33,298 nt of DNA, taken from positions 1 to 33,298 of the forward strand of contig JAPPOT010000764.1 of NCBI GenBank assembly GCA_028817855.1, read 5' to 3'. Position 1 is the first letter of the stretch. Each line of letters opens with the position of its first letter. The notes under the pieces are model-generated. The model worked only from the letters and a program-made list of their open reading frames with translations, did not search any database and was not told the origin of the DNA. Of the stretch, positions 1-8,479 are shown one piece after another. The translations under genes and the position numbers were made by a program. Source of the stretch: Myxococcales bacterium (GTDB lineage: Bacteria > Myxococcota_A > Polyangia > Polyangiales > JAFGIB01).

Positions 1-692
1 TGGTCTGGGCCACGCTCGACAAGAGCATGGGCAAGGCCGCCATCAAGTCCTTCGTCGTGCCCAAGGGCACCGAGGGCATGGAGGTGGTCAAGCTGGAGCA
101 CAAGCTCGGCATCCGCGCCTCGGATACGGCCACCATCCTGCTGACCAACTGCCGCATCCCCAAGGACAACATCCTGGGCAGCCCGGAGGTGGCGGAGGGT
201 GACAAGCGCGCCGCCTTCGGCAAGGTCATGCAGACCTTCGACAACACGCGCCCGACCGTCGCGGCCATGGCGATCGGGTGCAGCCGCGCCGCGCTCGACC
301 GCACCGAGGAGCTCTTCAAGGAGGAGGGCATCGAGCTCGACTTCGACAAGCCCTTGTGGGAGATGAGCGCGCTCGAGGCGGAGCTCGTGCGCATGGAGGC
401 CGACTGGGACGCGGCGCGCCTGCTGGTGATGCGCGCGGCCTGGATGGCCGACAACGGCGAGCCCAATTCGATGGAGGCCTCGATGTCGAAGGCCAAGGCC
501 GGGCGCGTCGGCAACCGCATCACCCTGCGCTGCGTCGAGCTGTGCGGCAGCCTCGGCTACAGCGAGGAGGAGCTGGTCGAGAAGTGGGCCCGCGACTCCA
601 AGATCCTCGACATCTTCGAGGGGACGCAGCAGATCCAGCAGCTGATCGTGGCCCGCCGCCAGCTGGGGCTCAGCTCCGAGCAGCTGAAGTAG
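1..692 (+). CDS. Acyl-CoA dehydrogenase, C-terminal part (5' end outside window)
   Basis: The reading frame is open from base 3 with no start codon in view, so the N-terminal part of the enzyme lies upstream. The visible 229 codons cover the end of the middle beta domain and the whole C-terminal alpha-helical domain of a flavin-dependent acyl-CoA dehydrogenase, which makes the alpha,beta double bond in the first step of fatty acyl-CoA oxidation and passes electrons to ETF. The family signature near the end is KILDIFEGTQQIQQ. The Glu of FEGT occupies the position of the catalytic base in medium- and short-chain enzymes (IYEGT in MCAD), and the following Gln/Ile residues are typical of the FAD-contacting loop. 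The last 23 bases overlap the 3' end of the convergent permease gene. Family assignment is firm; chain-length specificity cannot be read from this part. Confidence 0.93.
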   Translation, partial: VWATLDKSMGKAAIKSFVVPKGTEGMEVVKLEHKLGIRASDTATILLTNCRIPKDNILGSPEVAEGDKRAAFGKVMQTFDNTRPTVAAMAIGCSRAALDRTEELFKEEGIELDFDKPLWEMSALEAELVRMEADWDAARLLVMRAAWMADNGEPNSMEASMSKAKAGRVGNRITLRCVELCGSLGYSEEELVEKWARDSKILDIFEGTQQIQQLIVARRQLGLSSEQLK

Positions 693-1602
693 CGGCGATG
701 CGGCGCGCGCGGGCGGTCGCCGTCAGTGGGATGGCGATGCCCGCGAGCATGATCGCCCCGCCCAGCAGCTCGTGGCGCGTCGGCAGGTTGCCGAGCACGA
801 CGAGCGCCAACAGCAGCGTCAGGGCCGGCGTCGCGAGCCCTGCCAGTGCAGTGCTCGCCGCGGGCACGTGGCGAGCCGACTGCAGGATTGACAGACGCGA
901 GAGGAAGGGGCCGAAGAAGCCCGCGAGCGCCGCGCCGAGAACCAGCCCCACGGGCAGGTCGTCCGCGGTGGGCAGGTGGCGCTCCATCAGGAACCACAGG
1001 CCCACGCTCATCCACAGGCGGATGGCGTTGAGCGGCAGCACGTGGACGCGCGTGATGTAGCGCCGCGACAGCACTACCATCGCGCCGAAGCAAGCCGCCG
1101 AGCCCAGCCCCCAGACGGCGCCCATGGGCTCGAAGTCGGCGCCGGCCGGGCCGGGGCGCTGCAGGATCCACAGCCCCGCGCCGGCCACGAGCGTGCCGAG
1201 CCAGAAGGGCGGGCGCACGTGCTCGCGCAGGAAGAAAGCCCCCATCAGCGCCACCAGGATCACTTCGCAGCGCTGCACGACGGCGAGCAGGGCGCCCGAG
1301 ATCAACGCCACCGACTCGGCGCTCGCGCGGTTGCCCAGCAGCGTGAGCACCGCAAAGGCGACCGCCAGGCCCCAGGTGGCCGCCCAGCTCGCGCCCGGGC
1401 CGCCCCCTCCTCGGCGGCGAGCGGTCACGAGGGCCAGCCCCGTGTTGAGCGCGGCCGCGGTGGTCAGCAGTACGAGCACCGCCATGCGCGGCTCGCCGTG
1501 CCCCGAGGCGTACTTCCACGGGATCATGAAGGCGGCGGCCATGGCCGAGCCCGTGAAGGCCCAGGCCATGCCGCGCCGCGTGCTGGCCGCGTCCGCTGAC
1601 AT
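670..1602 (-). CDS. DMT-superfamily (EamA-type) membrane permease
   Basis: A 310-residue, very hydrophobic protein with about ten predicted transmembrane helices in two similar halves, the architecture of EamA/DMT drug-metabolite transporters. The first half carries the typical segment ISGALLAVVQRCEVILVAL followed by FFLREHVRPPFW, and the second ends in TPALTLLLALVVLGNLPTRHE, both characteristic of EamA repeats. The substrate is unknown. The ATG at 1602 is preceded on the coding strand by CTCCGCTCCC, which has no Shine-Dalgarno sequence. A palindromic TA-flanked element begins 13 bases upstream of the start and may have displaced or supplied the promoter. The 3' end overlaps the acyl-CoA dehydrogenase by 23 bases in convergent orientation. 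Confidence 0.85.
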   Translation of the reverse strand: MSADAASTRRGMAWAFTGSAMAAAFMIPWKYASGHGEPRMAVLVLLTTAAALNTGLALVTARRRGGGGPGASWAATWGLAVAFAVLTLLGNRASAESVALISGALLAVVQRCEVILVALMGAFFLREHVRPPFWLGTLVAGAGLWILQRPGPAGADFEPMGAVWGLGSAACFGAMVVLSRRYITRVHVLPLNAIRLWMSVGLWFLMERHLPTADDLPVGLVLGAALAGFFGPFLSRLSILQSARHVPAASTALAGLATPALTLLLALVVLGNLPTRHELLGGAIMLAGIAIPLTATARARRIAATSAARS

Positions 1603-1614
1603 GGGAGCGGAGGC

Positions 1615-1778
1615 TAGTGCTCTGACCGGTTGGTTGTGGTCGATTTGCGGTGTCGAGGTTGGGTCGGGCGCAAGGCGGACGACGAAGGAAGGGTAGCCCC
1701 CCTTTCGAGCAGGACAACGCCGCGATCGGCGGGAGATCGGAAGTGGAAAGCGGTCACAAGCATCCGGTCAGAGCACTA
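1615..1778. mobile_element. MITE-like element with long terminal inverted repeats and TA ends
   Basis: A perfect 17-bp inverted repeat, GCTAGTGCTCTGACCGG at 1613-1629 and its reverse complement at 1764-1780, encloses 134 bases. Complementarity continues inward imperfectly (TG, TTGTG, CG and TTT blocks), so about 29 of 34 positions match between the ends. If the boundary is set at the TA dinucleotides (1615-1616 and 1777-1778), the element is 160 bp with ends starting GTGCTCTGACCGG and a TA target duplication, the hallmark of IS630/Tc1-mariner elements. It has no coding capacity. Alternatively it is a large cruciform or terminator between two minus-strand genes. The IR is seen directly; the mobile-element reading is inference. 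Confidence 0.6.
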
Positions 1779-1808
1779 GCACAGCCGGGTGCGCGCGGCT
1801 GCCGCGCA

Positions 1809-2867
1809 TCAGTACCAGATGCCCGTGAAGGCGATGTTCGGGGCGAAGACCACGTGCGTGAGCCGCCCGTCCTCCATGCGCGCGAGCAGCACCCGCCCCA
1901 GGACGCCGATCGCCCACTCGCGGCCGAAGGGGAAGTCCAGCCCGACACCGACGATGGCGGCTCCTCCGCTGGCGCTGCGGTTGCCCACCAGCAGCGCGCT
2001 GTCCGACAGCTTGATGTTCGCCACGCCGAGCCCGCCGAGCACGTGCCAGCCATGCTTGCGCGGGGAGAAGTAGTAGTCGACCAGGGCGTGGCCCGACACG
2101 ATGTTGGCGTCGTCCAGGTCGCCGCTCGCCGGACCCAGCTCGCCATTGGGTGCGAGTCCCGCATCGAGCAGAAAGCCGGCGCCCACGATCAGGCCGGGGG
2201 CGAGTCCGTAGCCGGCGATCGCATGCACGCTCGCGCTGCTGCTGCCGACGCTGGCGTCGGCGCCAAGCCCGTCGATGCTGTTGCCGAAGACGCCCAGGCC
2301 GAGGGCGCCGCGGAAGGCCCAGCCGCTGCGCGTGGGCTGGCCGCCCGGTGGGATCGCCTCCGGGGCCTGGGCCGGATCCTCTGTTGGCGCCTCGGATGCC
2401 GCGGCCCCGTCCCCCTCCGTGGGCTGTCCAGACTCGGCCAGCCGGGCCTCGAGGGCCGCGATTCGATTCTCCACCTCGCGGCGGTTGTCGGCCTCCGGGA
2501 GCTTCTTGAGGTAGAGCCGGAAGGCGTCGAGCGCCTGCTGGTCGAGGCGCAGCCGGTCGGCCGCCTGCCCGACGTTGTAGAGCAGCTGCGGCCGCTTGCT
2601 CAGCACGTAGGCCTGATGGAAGTAGTCCCAGGCATCGCGGTATCGACCGTCGTCGTAGGCCACGCGCCCGCGCTCGAATAGCGCCCGCGCCTTGCGGTCG
2701 GCCTCCTCGTCAGAGGGCCCCTCGGGGGCGTCCAGCCCACCCTCCGCATCCCGGGCCAGCGTGGTCTCGGGCGGCTCGTCCAGGGCGTCCTGGCCGTGGG
2801 CGGGCCATGGCCACGAGAGCGCGACCAACAGTGCGGGGATCGCGTGCCTGTGAGCGGACCGGCGCAT
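1809..2867 (-). CDS. Exported TPR protein with C-terminal outer-membrane beta-barrel-like domain
   Basis: 352 residues from the ATG at 2867. This start is chosen because MRRSAHRHAIPALLVAL begins a clear signal peptide cleaved near AHGQ (residue 26); the longer open frame upstream is Arg/Pro-rich noise crossing the divergent promoter. Residues 55-145 form TPR-type helical pairs (ALFERGRVAYDDGRYRDAWD, LLYNVGQAADRLRLDQQALD). Residues 145-180 are a Pro/Glu/Ala linker. From 183 to the end, alternating Gly/aromatic strands resemble an outer-membrane barrel, ending in an aromatic WY as barrels often do. Many myxobacterial proteins have this layout with unknown function. It is transcribed divergently from the beta-propeller lipoprotein gene. 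A good -10 (TACAAT) lies 15 nt upstream. Confidence 0.8.
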   Translation of the reverse strand: MRRSAHRHAIPALLVALSWPWPAHGQDALDEPPETTLARDAEGGLDAPEGPSDEEADRKARALFERGRVAYDDGRYRDAWDYFHQAYVLSKRPQLLYNVGQAADRLRLDQQALDAFRLYLKKLPEADNRREVENRIAALEARLAESGQPTEGDGAAASEAPTEDPAQAPEAIPPGGQPTRSGWAFRGALGLGVFGNSIDGLGADASVGSSSASVHAIAGYGLAPGLIVGAGFLLDAGLAPNGELGPASGDLDDANIVSGHALVDYYFSPRKHGWHVLGGLGVANIKLSDSALLVGNRSASGGAAIVGVGLDFPFGREWAIGVLGRVLLARMEDGRLTHVVFAPNIAFTGIWY

Positions 2868-2882
2868 CCTGGCGTGCAGGCG

Positions 2883-2888
2883 ATTGTA
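2883..2888 (-). promoter_or_regulatory. -10 element TACAAT for the TPR/barrel gene
   Basis: On the minus strand TACAAT (5 of 6 to the sigma-70 consensus) ends 15 nt before the ATG at 2867. No convincing -35 lies 16-18 nt upstream. The predicted 5' leader would be only about 8 nt. Confidence 0.45.
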
Positions 2889-2976
2889 CACCAGCGCCCG
2901 GGTCGCCCCCGCCTTTTCGCGGCCGTGGCCCGATTGCGCCCCCGCGTGTGGGTGGGTTCGCGGGCCCGCAGCGTCC

Positions 2977-3004
2977 TTGACCTGAGGGGGAGGGCGCCTA
3001 TGGT
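2977..3004 (+). promoter_or_regulatory. Sigma-70-type promoter for the beta-propeller lipoprotein
   Basis: TTGACC (2977-2982), a 16-nt spacer, then TATGGT (2999-3004). Transcription would start near 3011, about 25 nt before the preferred ATG at 3037 and just before an in-frame TTG at 3016. Confidence 0.5.
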
Positions 3005-3036
3005 GCGGCATCCGGTTGGGCGCGCCCCAGACAAGC

Positions 3037-4239
3037 ATGCGGAATTCCCTCTATCGCACCGTTCACATCGGCATCACCGCCGCCCTCTTGATCGCCCTGT
3101 CGCTCGCCTGCGCGTGCAGCCAGACGGCGCTGCCGCCCAGCGCCACGACCACACCGGCGGACCCACCGTCGGGCGCGATCGACGTGCCCCGCGAGCTCGA
3201 GCGCGCGCTGCTCGATCGCAAGCTGGTCGCCCAGAGTCTCAACAACCCACGGGGCATGCACCGTCTCGCCTCGGGAGCGCTGCTCGTCGCCGAAGCTGGA
3301 ACGGGCGACCCCGACAATCCCCTCACGGGCGCGCTGACCGAGCTCAGCGACCGCAACGCCGACGGCGACTACCTCGACGAGGGCGAGCGCCGAGTGCTGC
3401 TCGCGGACCAACCGTCGAAGAACATCCTCAAGATCGTGCGCCGCGACGAGGTCTTCGGCATGGCCGGCATCGCCGAGGGCAAGGGGCAGGTGCTGGTGGC
3501 GCGGGCCTTCTTCGGCGGGCCCTCGCACATCTTCGCGATCGAGGGGGATGCGACCCGCCCGTGGGGCGAGACCCACCTGAACATCAACGACCTCGCCTAT
3601 GACCCTCCGCGCGACGCGTGGGTCGGCGTCGCGAGCACGACCGACGAGGTGGTGCGGCTGGTGCCCGGCGGCGGCGTGGAGCGCATTCTCAAGTTGCCTC
3701 CGCTGCCCAACGGTCAGGACTCCGTGCCCGGCTACCTGCGCCACGATCCGGTGACGGGCAAGGTGCTGGTGAGCCTCTTCACCGGCTCTCCGGAGGGCGA
3801 GGAGGGCGGCGAGGGCACCGAGCTGGTGCCGCGCGCCGGAGGCATCATCGCGTTGGATCCGGCCACGCGCAGCTTCACCTGGGCGGTAACCGGCCTGACC
3901 GTGCCGACCGACTTCGAGATCGCATCCGACGGTTCGATCTACGTGCTCGAGTTTTGCGACGCCTTCCTCGACCCGGTCGGTACGCGCGAGGCGATGTACC
4001 AGGGCGCCAGCCACGGCGGCTTCAAGCGCTTCTCGGGCCGGCTGCTGCGGGTCGACCGCAAGAGTGGGCAGGTCACGATCGTGGCCGAGGGGCTCGATGC
4101 GCCCAGCAACCTCGCGCTGGCGGACGGGGCCCTCTACGTGGCCGAGGGCATGGGCACGCCGGGGCGGCTGATCCCGGCGCCCGGCGGCGTCCGGAAGCTG
4201 ACGGGCTACATCGAGCGCATCGAGCTGCCCGCGCCCTGA
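3037..4239 (+). CDS. Exported beta-propeller lipoprotein (ScyD/ScyE- or SMP-30-like)
   Basis: 400 residues. The N-terminus MRNSLYRTVHIGITAALLI continues to a hydrophobic core and LSLACAC, a plausible but imperfect lipobox. The body has propeller-type repeats: LNNPRGMHRLASGALLVAEA near the start, then WGETHLNINDLAYDP, VPTDFEIASDGSIYVLEF and LDAPSNLALADGALYVAEG, each with the pattern of a blade strand pair. NNPRG plus LLVAEAGTGD resembles ScyD/ScyE-type six-bladed propellers, which are also related to NHL and SMP-30 proteins. No catalytic residues could be placed, so the substrate is unknown. The ATG at 3037 is preferred because it starts the signal peptide. An in-frame TTG at 3016 cannot be excluded, since neither has a good ribosome-binding site. 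Confidence 0.75.
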   Translation: MRNSLYRTVHIGITAALLIALSLACACSQTALPPSATTTPADPPSGAIDVPRELERALLDRKLVAQSLNNPRGMHRLASGALLVAEAGTGDPDNPLTGALTELSDRNADGDYLDEGERRVLLADQPSKNILKIVRRDEVFGMAGIAEGKGQVLVARAFFGGPSHIFAIEGDATRPWGETHLNINDLAYDPPRDAWVGVASTTDEVVRLVPGGGVERILKLPPLPNGQDSVPGYLRHDPVTGKVLVSLFTGSPEGEEGGEGTELVPRAGGIIALDPATRSFTWAVTGLTVPTDFEIASDGSIYVLEFCDAFLDPVGTREAMYQGASHGGFKRFSGRLLRVDRKSGQVTIVAEGLDAPSNLALADGALYVAEGMGTPGRLIPAPGGVRKLTGYIERIELPAP

Positions 4240-4249
4240 CATCGCGGCG

Positions 4250-4304
4250 GCTGTGCCACCGTGTGCCGGGAGGACGCCATCCGCGTCCCGATCCCTGGCA
4301 CAGC
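4250..4304 (+). terminator. Compound hairpin after the beta-propeller gene
   Basis: Outer arms GCTGTGCCA (4250-4258) and TGGCACAGC (4296-4304) pair perfectly over 9 bp. Inside, GGACGC/GCGTCC forms a second stem with loop CATCC. It starts 11 bases after the stop codon. There is no T tract, so it may be a non-canonical terminator or an mRNA 3'-end stabiliser. Confidence 0.4.
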
Positions 4305-4397
4305 TGCGCGTGTGGGTACGAATTGCCCCAAGAAAGCCCACTCTGTGCGTTGTGGCACGCGGGTTGCTCAGGAGTACCGGCAGCGGAGGAGATGACG

Positions 4398-6164
4398 ATG
4401 TCACGTACCACCACTCAGGGATTCTCGGTCTCGGCGCTGCTGACCTGTCTCCTCGCAATGGGGGGGTGCGGCGACGACTCGGGCGCCTTCGGGAGCAGCG
4501 ACGATAGCAGCGGGGATGGGCGCTCGGGCGTCAACACCAGCATCGAGCGAAGGCCCGGCACCAGCACGGGCGACACCGGCGGAGGCGGAACCGGCGGTTC
4601 CTTCGGCAACCAGGCCGGGGTTGCGCAGACGCCCGCCCCCGGCGCGCCTGCGACAGGCTCCCAGCCCGGCTTCGACGCAGAGCCGATGGAGGGCGGCAAC
4701 ACCAACGTCGCGCTCAGCGGCGGCGCGGACTTCGGCTTCTTCCGCGCGCTGCTCGAGCAGGGCATCGTGCCGACGACTGAGGACTTCGACGCGGCCGGCT
4801 TCTTCGCCGAGCACCACACGGCGCTGCCCGAGCCCGACTGCGGCGAGCGCATCTGCCTGCAGACGATGCTCGGTGTGATGGGCAACCTGATGACCGGCCA
4901 GAACTGCACCATGCTGCAGCTCGGCCTCAACTCGCCGATCGCGGCCAACCCCGACGACCGCCCGCCGCTCAACCTGGCGGTGGTGGTCGACGTCTCGGGG
5001 TCGATGAACACCGACGGCAAGATCGAGTTCGTGCGCGACGGCCTGCACCTGCTGGTCGACGGGATGCGCGACAGCGACCAGATCACGCTGATCAGCTACA
5101 GCGACAACGCCGAGATCCTCTTCGACCTGGCGGCGGTCGAGCTCAACCGCGCCGAGCTGCGCGGCATCATCGACGGCCTGGTGGCCGAGGGCTCCACCAA
5201 TCTGCACGACGGCCTCGAGGCCGGCTACCTGGAGCTGCTGAGCAACTACGACAGCGGCCGGCAGAACCGCGTGGTGCTGCTGTCGGACGGCGTGCCAACG
5301 GTGGGCATCACCGCGGACTCGCCGATCATGGACATGAGCCGCGCCTACAACTCCGACGGCGTGGGCCTGACCACGATCGGGCTCGGCACCGACTTCAACG
5401 TGACCCTGATGCGCGGTCTGGCCGAGCAGGGCGACGGCAACAGCTACTTCCTCGAGAACGCCGGCGCGGTCAGCGAGGTCTTCGAGGAGGAGCTGAGCTA
5501 CTTCACGGTGCCGGTGGCCTTCGACCTGACGCTGGAGCTCAAGGCCGGCCAGCACTACGAGTTCCGCCGCGCCTACGGCTCGAGCTTCTGGGAGGACACC
5601 AGCACCGGCGGCCTGCTCGACGTGCCCAGCGTATTCCTGGCCCACCGCGAGTCGGACACGGACGTGACCGACGACGGCGGCCGGCGCGGCGGCGGCTCGG
5701 CGCTGATGATCGAGCTGATGCCGACCCTGGCCGAGGCGGACGGCGACGGCGTGACCACGGCCACGGTGGCCACGGTCGACGTGAGCTTCCGCGAGCCCGG
5801 CACCAACGAGCTGATCGAGGACTCGATCGAGGTGACCTTCCCGATGGCGCCCTGGGAGCTGCCGGAGGTGGGCTTCTTCGACAGCCCCGACCTGAGCATC
5901 ATCCAGAAGAGCTTCGTCATGCTCAACATCTACGTGGCCTTCGAGGAGGCCAGCACGCTCTTCCACAGCGGCGACCCGGCCGAGGCCCGCGCCGTGCTCG
6001 AGAGCGTCATCGCCGCCGTCGAGGACTACAACGAGGAGGTCGGCGATATCGACATCGAGTTCGACCTCGAGATGCTCGCAGACATGCGTGACCTGATGAG
6101 CGAGCAAGGGGTCCAGCTGCCGGGGGACTTCGCGGTTCCCGTAGATCCCTGGCCGGCTGACTGA
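4398..6164 (+). CDS. Surface lipoprotein with von Willebrand factor A domain
   Basis: 588 residues from the ATG at 4398; GGAGGAG at 4385-4391 lies 6 nt upstream, while the ATG at 4392 would be too close to it. MSRTTTQGFSVSALLTCLLA leads to the lipobox MGGC and then a long Gly/Ser/Asp linker (residues 28-110). The VWA domain spans about 190-375 and keeps the full MIDAS metal site: D198-x-S200-x-S202 (DVSGS), T267 in GSTNL, and D297 in LLSDG. The C-terminal part (about 380-560) resembles the region that follows VWA in YfbK-type proteins, though this is a weak resemblance. Such proteins bind a divalent metal and a partner protein at the envelope; the partner is unknown. A strong terminator follows. 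Confidence 0.88.
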   Translation: MSRTTTQGFSVSALLTCLLAMGGCGDDSGAFGSSDDSSGDGRSGVNTSIERRPGTSTGDTGGGGTGGSFGNQAGVAQTPAPGAPATGSQPGFDAEPMEGGNTNVALSGGADFGFFRALLEQGIVPTTEDFDAAGFFAEHHTALPEPDCGERICLQTMLGVMGNLMTGQNCTMLQLGLNSPIAANPDDRPPLNLAVVVDVSGSMNTDGKIEFVRDGLHLLVDGMRDSDQITLISYSDNAEILFDLAAVELNRAELRGIIDGLVAEGSTNLHDGLEAGYLELLSNYDSGRQNRVVLLSDGVPTVGITADSPIMDMSRAYNSDGVGLTTIGLGTDFNVTLMRGLAEQGDGNSYFLENAGAVSEVFEEELSYFTVPVAFDLTLELKAGQHYEFRRAYGSSFWEDTSTGGLLDVPSVFLAHRESDTDVTDDGGRRGGGSALMIELMPTLAEADGDGVTTATVATVDVSFREPGTNELIEDSIEVTFPMAPWELPEVGFFDSPDLSIIQKSFVMLNIYVAFEEASTLFHSGDPAEARAVLESVIAAVEDYNEEVGDIDIEFDLEMLADMRDLMSEQGVQLPGDFAVPVDPWPAD

Positions 6165-6176
6165 GGACCGTCCGAT

Positions 6177-6269
6177 CTCGGGCCACCCCTCTTCCTGGCC
6201 CCTTCCGGGGTGGTCCGAGTCGGGCGTTTCGAACGCGGGCGAGCACCTAGTGCTCGCCCGCTTTTTTTT
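6177..6269 (+). terminator. Tandem hairpins ending in a strong intrinsic terminator
   Basis: The first hairpin has arms 6177-6189 and 6207-6219 (CTCGGGCCACCCC with GGGGTGGTCCGAG, 13 bp including one G-T pair). The second has perfect 12-bp arms GCGGGCGAGCAC (6235-6246) and GTGCTCGCCCGC (6250-6261) with a 3-nt loop, followed directly by eight T residues. This is the most canonical Rho-independent terminator in the window and closes the VWA lipoprotein transcript. Confidence 0.9.
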
Positions 6270-6384
6270 CCTTCTGACCGGGTGCGCCAGAGGGTTGGCA
6301 TTGGCGGACATGAGACGCGCCAGCTGAGCCGAAAGCTGCCAGATGTCCCACATTGGGTGCGGGGACAGCGGGAAAGGTTGTGAA

Positions 6385-8400
6385 ATGGTCTGGGTTGGGC
6401 GCTGCTTGCGTCGGCCGCGTGTGCGGCGGGCGACGGTCTCGGTGTATCTCACGCTTGCTTGCCTGTTCGCCGTTGGCGCCTCCGCCTGCGGGAGTGAAGG
6501 CGACCCCGCCCTCGGCGACCGCAGCAGCCGCCCCATGCCCGGCATGGATCCGGAGCCGGCGGGCGATGGCGACGCGGACGATCGCGACTTCGGCAACCAG
6601 CCCAGCGGCATGCAAGGCGACCCGCCGCCGGTCGTGATGCAGCCCCTCGCGCCCCAGGGCGACCGCGACCTGGAGATCATCGACGACTGCCCCGGGCCCC
6701 TGTCCGATGCCGAGGTCGACATGCTCGACGACCCCAACGCGCCGGGCGGCGGAGCCTATCTCTATCCCTACGAGGGCACGGTCTTCCCGCGCGGCCTGCA
6801 GGCGCCGGTGCTGCAGTGGCAGGAAGCCAGCGGCGGTGGCAGCGCCATTCTGATCCGCCTGACGTCGATGCTGCTCGAGTACCGGGGCTGCTTCTCGCTC
6901 AGCTCGCCGGTGACCTTCCAGATCCCGCAGGACGTGTGGGACCTGGCCTCGTCCCAGAGCCGCGGCAAGGGCGACCCGCTGGTGATCGAGGTCAGCGTCC
7001 TGACCGGTGGCGCGGCCGTGAAGCTGCCGAGGCTCAAGCTCACGTTCGCGCTCGCGAAGCTCAAGGGCGCCATCTACTACAACACCTACGGTTCCGCGCT
7101 GGCCACCCAGATGGGCGTGATCGGCGGCGTCGTGATGCGCGTCACGCCGGGCGAGGACGAGCCCGACGTCTTCCTGACCGCGCCCGATCCGGTGCTCAAC
7201 TGCGTCGGTTGCCACGCCGTCAGTGCCGACGGCAGCCGCATGGTGGCCGAGATCCACGTTCAGCCCGGTCTGCTCGAGGGGCCGAGCAGCTCTTTCGATC
7301 TCACCACCGTCGGCGACGGCGTGAACCCGGCGCCCATGCGCGCGGACCTGCCGCGCGCCGGTTTCTCCGCGCTCTATCCCGATGGCAGCGTCTATCTGAC
7401 CACAGGCCGCACCCAGCCGGGCCCCTTCGGCTCGCTGATCGGCACGCCACCGGGCAACATCACCGGCACCTTCGGGCCGGAGGAGAGCAAGCTCTACGAC
7501 ACCGACTCCGGAGCCGAGATCACGGGCAGCGGGATCGAGCCCTACGCCTACATGCCGATGTTCTCGGTCGATGGCAGCGCGGTGGTCTTCAACAAGATGG
7601 ACACCAGCGGCGTCGGTGGCCACACGTTGACGATCATGGACTTCGATCGCCCCAGCACGCAGTTCAGCAATGCGCGCGACATCTTTAGCGACTCCGTGAA
7701 GTATCCGGGCTGGCCTTTCTTCCTGCCCGATGTGGTCCAGGTCGCCGACGAGCTGGTGATCCCGCGCGGCAAGCGCGTGGTCTTTGCGTTGGGCGAGGTG
7801 CCCGACTTCGTGACGCAGGAGGCGCCGGTGGGCATCACCCCGCACCTCAGCGACCTGTGGTGGGTCGACGCTGACACGGGCATGGCCGCGCCGCTCAATG
7901 CCGCCAACGGCCTGGACGACGCCGGCAACATCTACCTGCCCTACGGCGAGCGCGACGCGCACCGAAACTACCTTCCCACGATCAGCCCGGTCGCGGCGGG
8001 TGGCTACTTCTGGATGTTCTTCAGCTCCAAGCGCAACTACGGCACGCTCTTCTCGGCGGACCCACCGGAGGTGCGCGCCGAGTCGAAGAAGATCTGGGTG
8101 AGCGCGATCGACATCGACGCGCCGCCCGGTAGCGACCCCAGCCACCCCGCATTCTTCCTGCCGGGTCAGGAGATCGAGTCGGGCAACATTCGCGCCTTCG
8201 CCGCGCTCGAGCCCTGCCAGGAAGACGGCAGCGCCTGCGAGTCCGGCATCGACTGCTGCTGCGGCTTCTGCATCGAAGGCGTGTGCGGCTGCAAGGTCGA
8301 CGAGTGCTCCGAGATCGACGAGAAGTGCGAGACCGCGGCCGACTGCTGCAGCCCCAGCGCCCGTTGCGTCGGTGGTTTCTGCGCGCTCGTGGTGGACTGA
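6385..8400 (+). CDS. Haem-c-binding, TolB-like lipoprotein with cystine-knot-like tail
   Basis: 671 residues from the ATG at 6385, with GGAAAGG 7 nt upstream. The N-terminus is Arg-rich, followed by the hydrophobic core VYLTLACLFAVG and lipobox ASAC. A single class-c haem motif, C273-VG-C276-H277, is followed by AVSADGSRMVAEI. The middle has propeller-like blades (FSALYPDGSVYLTTG, YMPMFSVDGSAVVFN, FFSSKRNYGTLF). Residues 611-667 are a Cys-rich tail with two modules of the form C-x6-C-x5-CC-x(3-5)-C-x4-C, the spacing of inhibitor cystine knots; Dickkopf-type Cys-rich domains are an alternative. An envelope electron-transfer or binding role is plausible, but the function is unknown. It is probably transcribed alone. 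Confidence 0.8.
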   Translation: MVWVGRCLRRPRVRRATVSVYLTLACLFAVGASACGSEGDPALGDRSSRPMPGMDPEPAGDGDADDRDFGNQPSGMQGDPPPVVMQPLAPQGDRDLEIIDDCPGPLSDAEVDMLDDPNAPGGGAYLYPYEGTVFPRGLQAPVLQWQEASGGGSAILIRLTSMLLEYRGCFSLSSPVTFQIPQDVWDLASSQSRGKGDPLVIEVSVLTGGAAVKLPRLKLTFALAKLKGAIYYNTYGSALATQMGVIGGVVMRVTPGEDEPDVFLTAPDPVLNCVGCHAVSADGSRMVAEIHVQPGLLEGPSSSFDLTTVGDGVNPAPMRADLPRAGFSALYPDGSVYLTTGRTQPGPFGSLIGTPPGNITGTFGPEESKLYDTDSGAEITGSGIEPYAYMPMFSVDGSAVVFNKMDTSGVGGHTLTIMDFDRPSTQFSNARDIFSDSVKYPGWPFFLPDVVQVADELVIPRGKRVVFALGEVPDFVTQEAPVGITPHLSDLWWVDADTGMAAPLNAANGLDDAGNIYLPYGERDAHRNYLPTISPVAAGGYFWMFFSSKRNYGTLFSADPPEVRAESKKIWVSAIDIDAPPGSDPSHPAFFLPGQEIESGNIRAFAALEPCQEDGSACESGIDCCCGFCIEGVCGCKVDECSEIDEKCETAADCCSPSARCVGGFCALVVD

Positions 8401-8444
8401 GCAGGCCCCGCCGTAGGGCAGGGTAGGGGCGCTAAACTACTCGC

Positions 8445-8472
8445 TTGATTCGACACCCGGGACCCGTACGAT
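8445..8472 (+). promoter_or_regulatory. tetR promoter, predicted leaderless
   Basis: TTGATT (8445-8450), a 16-nt spacer and TACGAT (8467-8472). The GTG start is only 7 nt after the -10, so transcription would begin at or within a base or two of the start codon. The string CGTACGATAG-N4-CGTGGGACG here recurs at the start of the DUF1592/1588 gene. Confidence 0.5.
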
Positions 8473-8479
8473 AGGGAGC

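Noticed and set aside
3618..4391. Long plus-strand frame leading into the VWA lipoprotein
   Set aside because: It lies over the beta-propeller gene in another frame, is Arg/Gly-rich, and the real start at 4398 has a ribosome-binding site and signal peptide.
6247..6282. CTAGTGCTC and CTGACCGG near the terminator, resembling the MITE end
   Set aside because: The first is one arm of a perfect terminator hairpin and the two strings are separated by a T tract; taken as chance.
4401..8145. Long minus-strand frames antisense to the VWA and haem lipoproteins
   Set aside because: They mirror strong genes, have His/Val/Gln/Ala-rich composition typical of the antisense of high-GC genes, and lack recognisable domains.
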